Positions 1-5,896 of a stretch of 7,369 nucleotides of DNA are shown here, in pieces (the first letter of the stretch is position 1; every line of letters begins with the position of its first letter). The position numbers and the translations under genes are program-made. This stretch comes from Bacteroidales bacterium UBA1725 (GTDB lineage: Bacteria; Bacteroidota; Bacteroidia; Bacteroidales; UBA932), in NCBI GenBank assembly GCA_002315815.1, contig DCIN01000031.1, positions 26,685-34,053 on the forward strand, in the 5' to 3' direction. The notes below the pieces were generated by a model that worked only from the letters and a program-made list of their open reading frames with translations, was not told the origin of the DNA and searched no databases.

Positions 1-138
1 TGCGGAGTTTCGGCTTATCTGCTAGGTATCAATCCCTTCAATCAGCCCGGTGTAGAGGCGTACAAGAAGAATATGTTCGCCCTCCTGCGCAAGCCCGGCT
101 ACGAGAAGCAGACCGCAGAGCTGCTTAAGAGAATCTAG
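1..138 (+). CDS. pgi: Glucose-6-phosphate isomerase, C-terminal end (5' part outside window)
   Basis: The first base is in frame and 45 codons run to a TAG stop. The translation contains INPFNQPGVEAYKKNMFALL, the strongly conserved C-terminal segment of bacterial glucose-6-phosphate isomerase, which interconverts glucose 6-phosphate and fructose 6-phosphate in cytosolic glycolysis and gluconeogenesis. The lysine after VEAY belongs to the conserved end of the active site in this family (family knowledge, not tested here). The tail ends in KPGYEKQTAELLKRI, as expected for a full-length C-terminus, so only the upstream part is missing because of the window edge. The gene converges on the M28-like gene, whose stop overlaps its own, and no terminator hairpin was seen between them. 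The family call is firm; nothing can be said about the promoter or the rest of the protein. Confidence 0.93.
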   Translation, partial: CGVSAYLLGINPFNQPGVEAYKKNMFALLRKPGYEKQTAELLKRI

Positions 139-1007
139 CGCTTTCCAGTGATTTCGGCCAGCCAGTTTTCTATGAGCAGAGTCCTTCTGGCCATCACGCT
201 ATAGTCCAGTCTGTCGGCCGTGTCGGTCTGTCGGTTGGTGTCCATAGTGATTCCCGACGTGAACATCACGCCGGGAATTCCTTTATCCAGGAACCATTTC
301 TGGTCCGATACGTCGTGGTAGAAGAGTTCCGTGAACCGTTTGCTGCCGTAGTAGTCGAAAGAAAGCTGGAGTTTTGTGACCCTGTTCAGCCTGTTGAGCG
401 CCAGTGAATACATCTGAGCCCCCAACGCAATAAGATAATCCGGTCTGTCGGAGGATAAGGGGGCGGAGGTGGATCCGATGATGTCAATATTGACCATCAG
501 GCTGATTCTGTATTTGTCAATGGATTCGGCAAGAAATGAAGCGGAACCGCACAAATCCGCTCCGTAACCGTCGAAGGCGACGAAGATTATGCCCGTATCC
601 ATTCTGCATCGGGCCAGATCTCTTGCAAGTTGCAGCAGGACTGCGATGCCTGACGCGTTGGAATCCGCTCCCGGGAAACACCTGCCATCAACGGAACCCA
701 GACCGTCGAAATGAGCACCTACGACTATGTAACTGTCATAGAATCCCGGTGTGATTCCTATCACATTACGTCCGACAACCCCTTCTTGTACAAAGGGCTG
801 CAGTCTGGTCCACAGTCCTGCGGTCTTGAATGATTTGCAGATATGGAAGGCGGCATCCAGATTGCCGCTGCTACCGAAGCCCCTGCCACCGCGCAGGGAA
901 TCCGACAGGAAGAGAACATCAGCTTTCAGGTTGTCCTCAAATGAACGGCAATGGCCCGAGGCCGCGCTCAGAAACACAAATATAAATATTGCCGCGGCGG
1001 CTTTCAC
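135..1007 (-). CDS. Exported M28-family peptidase homologue, probably catalytically inactive
   Basis: This 290-residue protein has an N-terminal signal peptide (hydrophobic residues 3-17, probable type I cleavage near 16-20). Cys20 follows SGH, which is a poor lipobox. The M28 zinc-aminopeptidase fold is recognisable from VGAHFDG (H99, D101), PGADSNASG (D115), FVAFDG (142-147), GSASF (154-158), MVNIDIIG (D175) and a C-terminal TDTADRLDY (261-269). The usual Glu-Glu pair after FDG is replaced by Y148-G149, the His of the common SDH motif is Q236, and the last metal-binding His (YHTPSDT in relatives) is N258. Two-zinc peptidase activity is therefore doubtful; a binding role or altered chemistry is possible. 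The start is GTG: the codon directly upstream in frame is TGA, and the signal peptide begins here. It is divergent from the TPR gene and convergent with pgi. Fold assignment is sure; the loss of activity is inferred. Confidence 0.85.
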   Translation of the reverse strand: MKAAAAIFIFVFLSAASGHCRSFEDNLKADVLFLSDSLRGGRGFGSSGNLDAAFHICKSFKTAGLWTRLQPFVQEGVVGRNVIGITPGFYDSYIVVGAHFDGLGSVDGRCFPGADSNASGIAVLLQLARDLARCRMDTGIIFVAFDGYGADLCGSASFLAESIDKYRISLMVNIDIIGSTSAPLSSDRPDYLIALGAQMYSLALNRLNRVTKLQLSFDYYGSKRFTELFYHDVSDQKWFLDKGIPGVMFTSGITMDTNRQTDTADRLDYSVMARRTLLIENWLAEITGKR

Positions 1008-1037
1008 TCAGGCACGTTATTAGTAAATCAAAATTAT

Positions 1038-1045
1038 TATCTTTG
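1038..1045 (+). promoter_or_regulatory. Probable -7 box of the TPR gene promoter
   Basis: TATCTTTG is a perfect TAnnTTTG match, placed 8 bases before the GTG at 1054. No clear TTTG -33 element is seen at the expected distance (about 1013-1018 reads CACGTT). If used, transcription would begin within roughly 0-6 bases of the start codon, giving an almost leaderless mRNA. The box directly abuts the opposing -7 box at 1046-1053. Confidence 0.55.
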
Positions 1046-1078
1046 CAAATATAGTGAAAAAGATTTTCCTTTCAATAA
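1046..1078 (-). promoter_or_regulatory. Probable promoter of the M28-like gene
   Basis: Read on the minus strand, TATATTTG (1053 to 1046) matches the Bacteroidetes -7 consensus TAnnTTTG perfectly. An ATTG inside TTATTG (1078 to 1073) lies 19 bases upstream and resembles the -33 element TTTG. Transcription would start near 1038-1042, giving a leader of a little over 30 bases before the GTG at 1007. The -33 part lies inside the coding sequence of the divergent TPR gene. No transcript data are available. Confidence 0.6.
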
Positions 1079-3036
1079 CCTTGCTGCTGGCCGCCGCTTT
1101 CACGGTGTCGGCCCAGTTTGACACGAACGTGTTTATGTGGCGCGGTCGTCAGGCTCTGAATGACGGAAAATATGCTGCTGCGATAGAGCATTTCAACTTT
1201 TTGAGCCGCATAGACACCAGCAACTACTGGAGTTTTTTCTTCAGGGGAATAGCCAAATACAATCTCGGTGACTTGAGAGGGGCCCGGACGGACTTCGATA
1301 AATCGGTATCCATCAATCCTCTCTTTACCAACGGTTACCATTACCGAGCCATCACAGGGAGCCGTTTCGGAGATTACGATGCCGCGCTGGCGGATTACGA
1401 AAAGGCGATAGAACTCCGTCCCGACAATATGGGTATTTATTTCTCCAGAGCAGTCACTTTTTTTCTTGCCCGCAAATTCGATTCCGCGCTGGCGGATTTC
1501 AACAGATATATCAAGAGGGAGACTGATGACCCGTCCGCGTATCTGAACAGGGGTGCCTGCTATCTTTTCCTCTCCGATACCACCAAGGCATTGACCGACT
1601 TCAACAAGGCCATCAAACTGGATCGCTACGATCCTGAAGGATACATCCGCCGGGCCAGTCTTTATGCGGATCTCAAGGAATATTCCAAAGCTGTGGATGA
1701 TTTGGACAATGCAATCAACCTGGATTCGTCCAACAATCTCGCCTATTTCAACAGAGCTCTTCTGTACTACGAGTTGCAGCGCTTCAACGAGGCCGTGGCA
1801 GATTTGAACAAAGTACTTGAAAACGATCCGGGCAATGCGCTGACCCTATACAACCGCAGTCTCATCTATGCGCAGGTGGGAGCGTTGGACGAGGCTCTTG
1901 AGGATATTGACAGAGTTCTCAACATCAATCCCGACAATGTCCTGGCCCACTTCAACAGGGCTGCCATATTCGTTCAGATGGAACGTTGGAATGACGCACT
2001 TGCGGATTACAGCAAATCTATCGAGCTGTACCCAGATTTTGCCAAAGCCTATCTCAATCGTTCGTATGTGGAAAGTATGCTGGGACTTGTCAAGGCTTCC
2101 AAACTTGATTACCAGATTGCCCAGCAGAAAGTGCGGGAGTACAAGGCCAGAAACAGCGGCGGCTCATCGGCATTTGCGGACACCACGGCCAGATTCAATT
2201 CTCTGCTCGCACTTGACGCCGACTTTGCAAAGAAGGATTTCGATGACGAACTACTCCAGCACAGGGACATTGATGTGCGCCTGAGACCTCTATACAAGTT
2301 CGGCCTTACTGCCGGGAGACGCGCAGGCGCCCTTCCTGCCGGTGAATACGAGAATGCTCTTCTGGACCGTTTCCTTGATTCCGCATCCACGCCTGTGGAC
2401 ATCAGCAATAATGACAGCAGGGGGAGTGACGATTATATCTTCACGGATGACGCTCAGGGCTGTTTCCTGAAAGGCCTTCAGGAACTTCAGAACAAGCAGT
2501 TCACTTCTGCTTCCGCCTGGTTTGATTTGGCTGTATCCAAAGCGGACAGTGACAAGGAGAAGGATCGGTATGCCCGTTACTACAAGGCTTTCTACCTGCT
2601 CAACAGGGCTGTGCTCAAGGCGGAGATGATAGATTTTATCGCGTCCCTGAACGGTGTTGTGCAGACTTTGAGTATGGATGATCAGGGCACTACGAGAGCT
2701 CGCGTCAGCGACAGGGTCAACAGCAGCTATGACTATTCAGAAGCCATCGAAGACCTGCGCGAAGCCATAAGGATACTTCCTGACATCCCTTATTTCCATT
2801 TCAATCTCGGCAACCTTCACTGTCTGTCATCGGATTTGGTGTCCTCCATAAAGGACTACGACAGAGCGGTTGAACTCTATCCCGGTATGGGGGATGCATA
2901 TTTCAACAGAGGACTGGTTCTCATCTACCTCAAAGACAAGGAGAAAGGATGTATTGACCTGTCTCGTGCCGGAGAACTTGGTGTTCGTGACGCTTATGGA
3001 GTGATTCAGAAGTACTGCGAGGATGAAAAAAATTAA
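1054..3036 (+). CDS. Secreted tetratricopeptide-repeat (TPR) protein
   Basis: This 660-residue protein has a clear type I signal peptide (hydrophobic 4-19, cleavage after VSA near residue 20), so it should act in the periplasm or outside. About ten consecutive TPR units of 34 residues run from about 25 to 360, with the pattern AYxNRGxxxxxLxxxxxAxxDxxxAIxLxP. A non-repeat, Ser/Asp-rich linker covers about 361-465. Further TPR-like helices follow at 466-520 and 559-646, ending in KEKGCIDLSRAGELGVRDAYG, a C-terminus common in Bacteroidetes TPR proteins. TPR arrays bind other proteins; no enzyme domain or partner is visible, so the role is unknown. GTG is the only credible start: upstream in frame there is no ATG before a TAA at 1024, and the signal peptide begins here. 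The last 14 bases overlap the MBL-fold gene, suggesting translational coupling. Confidence 0.9.
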   Translation: MKKIFLSITLLLAAAFTVSAQFDTNVFMWRGRQALNDGKYAAAIEHFNFLSRIDTSNYWSFFFRGIAKYNLGDLRGARTDFDKSVSINPLFTNGYHYRAITGSRFGDYDAALADYEKAIELRPDNMGIYFSRAVTFFLARKFDSALADFNRYIKRETDDPSAYLNRGACYLFLSDTTKALTDFNKAIKLDRYDPEGYIRRASLYADLKEYSKAVDDLDNAINLDSSNNLAYFNRALLYYELQRFNEAVADLNKVLENDPGNALTLYNRSLIYAQVGALDEALEDIDRVLNINPDNVLAHFNRAAIFVQMERWNDALADYSKSIELYPDFAKAYLNRSYVESMLGLVKASKLDYQIAQQKVREYKARNSGGSSAFADTTARFNSLLALDADFAKKDFDDELLQHRDIDVRLRPLYKFGLTAGRRAGALPAGEYENALLDRFLDSASTPVDISNNDSRGSDDYIFTDDAQGCFLKGLQELQNKQFTSASAWFDLAVSKADSDKEKDRYARYYKAFYLLNRAVLKAEMIDFIASLNGVVQTLSMDDQGTTRARVSDRVNSSYDYSEAIEDLREAIRILPDIPYFHFNLGNLHCLSSDLVSSIKDYDRAVELYPGMGDAYFNRGLVLIYLKDKEKGCIDLSRAGELGVRDAYGVIQKYCEDEKN

Positions 3037-3823
3037 GTTCAAGTCCTTTTCATCCGGCAGTTGCGGGAATTGCTATTTTCTGGGAGTCTTGGATGACGAT
3101 GGCATAATGAGAGGAGTTCTGGTGGATGCCGGTATCAGTCCCCGCCGTCTCAAGAAGGAACTTGCCGTTGAGGGACTGACTACGGACTGTATCTGTGCCG
3201 TTCTAATCACTCACGACCATCTTGACCATATACGTTCGCTCGGCTCCTATTGCAAACATCTTCAGAAGCCGGTCTGGGCCACTCCCGTCCTTATGAGGTC
3301 TCTGTCTTCACACTTCATCACTGGGGATTACCTCACTGCCTTCAGGCACGAACTGGACTCCGGATGGAACAGAATATGCGAAGATATTCAGGTGCAGAGT
3401 TTCATCGTGCCACACGATGCCACTCAGACTGTAGGATATGCCATTCTTGCGGCAGGACACCGTTATGTTCATATAACCGACTGTGGAAGAATGACTCCTG
3501 AAGCAATGAATTGGTGTCATCAAGCCGATACTCTTGTCCTGGAAAGCAATTATGACGTTAAGATGCTTTTGAACGGGCCTTATCCTCCCGAGTTGCAGGA
3601 CAGAATACGCAATGGACACGGTCACCTTTCCAATGACGAGTGCGCCGCCGCTCTTCGTTCCATCTACCATCCGGGTCTTCGCCGAGTGTTTCTGTGCCAT
3701 CTCTCCGAGCATAACAACACTCCCTTACTTGCCCTTGAATATGCGGCCGATGCCCTGAAAGGCACTGATGTCCGTATCGTCCCGCTTCCCCGTCAGGAAT
3801 CCTCCCCGTTCTATGAACTGTGA
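3023..3823 (+). CDS. MBL-fold metallohydrolase, YycJ/WalJ type
   Basis: This 266-residue protein has no signal peptide, so it is cytosolic. It shows the metallo-beta-lactamase zinc motif THDHLDH (H64, H66, D68, H69), H131 in PHDA, D153 in ITDCG and H226 in LCHLSEHNN. Further hallmarks of the YycJ/WalJ subgroup are SGSCGN near the N-terminus (11-16), VDAGIS (35-39), ESNYD (174-178) and GHGHLSN (198-204). All metal ligands are present, so it should be an active phosphodiesterase or nuclease-like enzyme. Relatives in Firmicutes sit with the WalKR genes and have been linked to cell-wall/DNA coordination and DNA repair; the exact substrate is not fixed by sequence. The ATG lies inside the 3' end of the TPR gene (14 bp overlap, different frame), so expression likely depends on that gene's promoter. 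The stop codon lies within the first copy of a 14-bp tandem repeat. Confidence 0.9.
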   Translation: MKKIKFKSFSSGSCGNCYFLGVLDDDGIMRGVLVDAGISPRRLKKELAVEGLTTDCICAVLITHDHLDHIRSLGSYCKHLQKPVWATPVLMRSLSSHFITGDYLTAFRHELDSGWNRICEDIQVQSFIVPHDATQTVGYAILAAGHRYVHITDCGRMTPEAMNWCHQADTLVLESNYDVKMLLNGPYPPELQDRIRNGHGHLSNDECAAALRSIYHPGLRRVFLCHLSEHNNTPLLALEYAADALKGTDVRIVPLPRQESSPFYEL

Positions 3824-3857
3824 GCTGCAAACTGTGAGCTGCAAATTGTGAGTATTA
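3816..3857 (+). repeat. 14-bp tandem repeat, two exact copies plus one degenerate
   Basis: AACTGTGAGCTGCA occurs at 3816-3829 and again directly at 3830-3843. A third, weaker copy starts AATTGTGAG at 3844. The pattern can also be read as seven-base units (AACTGTG/AGCTGCA alternating), with GGCTGTG further on at 3859-3865. The first copy includes the last codons and the TGA stop of the MBL-fold gene. It may be an intergenic short-tandem-repeat element; no function is evident. Confidence 0.75.
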
Positions 3858-3881
3858 GGCTGTGAACAGTTGTCTGACTGA

Positions 3882-3904
3882 TAATCAATGATTAGATATA
3901 TATC
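3882..3904. promoter_or_regulatory. Two adjacent palindromes upstream of the CE1 gene, possible operator
   Basis: TAATCA-A-TGATTA (3882-3894) is a perfect inverted repeat with a one-base centre. It is followed immediately by the perfect palindrome GATATATATC (3895-3904). Both lie 25-47 bases before the CE1 start codon, where a regulator could bind. No good TAnnTTTG box was found in this gap. The sequence is AT-rich, so chance is a real alternative. Confidence 0.35.
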
Positions 3905-3928
3905 AAGTGAATCTAAATAAGTTCTCAG

Positions 3929-5749
3929 ATGAAACGCCTTACTTTTCTTGTTTCTGCCGTCCTCATCGCGGCCTGCACACAGTGTCCGGTCAACGATGAT
4001 CCCGCTTCCACCGTCGTGAACTCTGACGGTACAGTGACTTTCAATTACCGCAACGACAATGCTGAATCCGTTCAGGTGGACGTACAGTTCGCCGGACGTC
4101 ATACAATGCAGAAAGACTCGCTGTCCGGTATCTGGACCATTACTCTTGGCCCTGCAGTTCCTGACATTTACCCATATTGCTTTGTTGTTGACGGCATCAG
4201 CATTATGGATCCACAGTGCGAACAGTATTTTCCCAACGAGGGTTTCAAGAACTCCTTGCTGGACATACCCGGCACAAACGGGCCGCTGGTTCATTCCCTG
4301 CAGGATGTTCCTCACGGAAAAGTGGACTATGTCTCGTACTATTCCTCAACACTGGACTGTTATGACACTGCGCTGATATATACTCCTGCATCTTACGACC
4401 AAGGCGACAGGAGCTATCCGGTATTCTATCTGATATCCGGTACGACTGACACGGAAGAAGTGTATTACAAAGTCGGGAAGATGAATCTCATAGCAGACAA
4501 CCTCATTGCCGGGGGAAAGGCCGAAGAGATGATTATCGTACTGCCCTACGGCAATCCGTCCAAAATAATGACAAAGCGTGCGATGATGATGGGGGATTTC
4601 TTCAGTAGAGACCTTGCAGAAGACTTGATGCCCTATGTTGAAGCAAATTACCGCACCATCAATGATGCAAAGCACCGAGCTATCGGAGGATTTTCCCGCG
4701 GTGGCAACCAGGCTCTGAGCAACGGACTCCTGAATCTTGACAAGTTCTCCTATCTGTGCTCATACAGTTCCTTTACCTCCACGAGCCTTCCCGAAGTCTA
4801 TGACAATGCCGACGAAACCAACAGCAAGATAATACTCTTCTGGCTTGGAATCGGTGTGGATGATATGCTGTACAGAACCAGCCACGACTATATCGAGTTC
4901 CTGGACAAAAAAGGTATCAATCATACGCTCGAGTTCACGGAAGGTAAATTCGGTCATACTTGGATGAATGCCAGATACTTCCTGGATAAAACGATGCCCC
5001 TGCTTTTCAACAGGCAGGCATCTGCCGAGGCTATGGCTGACGGCGGAATGGCTCTTCCCGAGCTCAAAGGCGACGAGGAACCCTTCACGCCCGGGGTGAT
5101 GGCGAGGATGTTCCCCCGCCAGGTGGTTTCTCCTGAATTTGCTGACAGCGCTGTAATCTTCAGACTCAGAGCGGACCAGGCACAGGAGGTGAAACTCGAA
5201 GGAGAAATGCTTTCCGAACCTCTGGAGATGCAGAAGAACGAGTACGGAGTGTGGGAGATTTCTCTCACTGGACTTGCCCCCGATGTTTATTGCTACAATT
5301 TTGTTGTGGACGGGACTCGGGTGATGGACCCTACAAATATGTATCTTGCTCCAGAAATCGGTTTCAAGCGCAGCATACTTGAAATACCCGGTGCACCATA
5401 TTCCCTCAATGATGTTTCATCGGTGAAATATAGTCCTGTCCAGATAAGGTATATGTCAGACGGAACACAGTATTCTGTCGTGGAACCGGCGTCCGGTGAT
5501 GGAACGAAGTTGAAGACTGTAGTGCTTCTCTCCGGAGAAAAGGCCGGGCTTCAGGCCTGGCAACAGGTCGCTCACGCGCAGCAGATTCTGGATCAGATGA
5601 TTGCTGCTGGAAAGTGCAAGCCCTGTATTCTTAAGATGTATTCAGGCAACAAGAGCCCGGAAAAGGCCGATGCCACTCTCAATGCTTGCAGATACTCCAC
5701 CTGGGCTGAGGCACGCAAGGCTCTTGAGAAGACCCTTGCCGACCTTTAG
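3929..5749 (+). CDS. CE1-family (feruloyl-esterase-like) lipoprotein with a second, truncated domain copy
   Basis: This 606-residue protein begins with a lipoprotein signal (IAAC, lipid-modified Cys16), so it should be membrane-anchored. Residues about 32-115 form a CBM48/E-set-like beta domain. Residues about 130-365 are a complete CE1 alpha/beta hydrolase with nucleophile S256 in GFSRGG, probable acid D312 in GVDDMLY and H343 in GHTW. Such proteins release ferulate or acetate from decorated xylans and related glycans. The usual LLHG loop reads LISG here. From about 402 the same order repeats: a second beta domain (402-488), then an esterase beginning (about 497-606) that ends before any nucleophile motif. 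The second unit cannot be catalytic alone and may bind carbohydrate or stabilise the protein. The gene faces the CE15 gene across a terminator. The exact substrate (ferulate, acetate or other) is uncertain. Confidence 0.87.
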   Translation: MKRLTFLVSAVLIAACTQCPVNDDPASTVVNSDGTVTFNYRNDNAESVQVDVQFAGRHTMQKDSLSGIWTITLGPAVPDIYPYCFVVDGISIMDPQCEQYFPNEGFKNSLLDIPGTNGPLVHSLQDVPHGKVDYVSYYSSTLDCYDTALIYTPASYDQGDRSYPVFYLISGTTDTEEVYYKVGKMNLIADNLIAGGKAEEMIIVLPYGNPSKIMTKRAMMMGDFFSRDLAEDLMPYVEANYRTINDAKHRAIGGFSRGGNQALSNGLLNLDKFSYLCSYSSFTSTSLPEVYDNADETNSKIILFWLGIGVDDMLYRTSHDYIEFLDKKGINHTLEFTEGKFGHTWMNARYFLDKTMPLLFNRQASAEAMADGGMALPELKGDEEPFTPGVMARMFPRQVVSPEFADSAVIFRLRADQAQEVKLEGEMLSEPLEMQKNEYGVWEISLTGLAPDVYCYNFVVDGTRVMDPTNMYLAPEIGFKRSILEIPGAPYSLNDVSSVKYSPVQIRYMSDGTQYSVVEPASGDGTKLKTVVLLSGEKAGLQAWQQVAHAQQILDQMIAAGKCKPCILKMYSGNKSPEKADATLNACRYSTWAEARKALEKTLADL

Positions 5750-5814
5750 TAAAGAGAAAAAATAACATAACAGGACAAATTCCTTAACGGGGGGATAAGC
5801 TTTGCAATAATACA

Positions 5815-5855
5815 AGAAGAGAGGGTGACTGTCAGTTTCAGTCACCCTCTTCTCT
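5815..5855. terminator. Bidirectional hairpin terminator between convergent esterase genes
   Basis: A 17-position stem pairs 5815-5831 with 5839-5855 around a 7-base loop. The core GAGGGTGACTG (5821-5831) pairs perfectly with CAGTCACCCTC (5839-5849). The outer part has one G-T pair and one mismatch. On the plus strand a weak T stretch follows (GATTT); on the minus strand the exit reads TTCTTGTATTATT. Its position between two convergent stops (5749 and 5897) fits termination for both genes. Confidence 0.85.
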
Positions 5856-5896
5856 GATTTCCGTCATCGCCGGAAAAAAGCGTCGCTTGACGAGAT

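Noticed and set aside
536..1023. Open frames on the plus strand across the M28-like gene
   Set aside because: They are short, Arg/Pro-rich translations with no recognisable motif, opposite a clear protein family; they are shadows of the minus-strand gene.
1868..2408. Overlapping frames on both strands inside the TPR gene
   Set aside because: The TPR frame shows strict 34-residue repeats throughout; the alternatives have low-complexity, Ser/Arg-rich translations with no motif.
3816..3857. Possible CRISPR-like array
   Set aside because: Units are 14 bases, directly adjacent and without spacers; no cas gene is nearby.
3725..4315. Long minus-strand frame (196 codons) over the end of the MBL gene and start of the CE1 gene
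   Set aside because: It runs antisense to two well-identified genes, has no family motif or signal peptide and no promoter, so it is taken as chance.
5129..5749. Frameshift or pseudogene explanation for the truncated second CE1 copy
   Set aside because: The frame is intact to its stop and the bases after it encode no remaining esterase part in any frame, so an old truncation is more likely than a recent break.
5797..5804. Promoter-like AAGCTTTG box after the CE1 gene
   Set aside because: It has one mismatch to the -7 consensus, no gene follows on the plus strand, and it points straight into the terminator hairpin.
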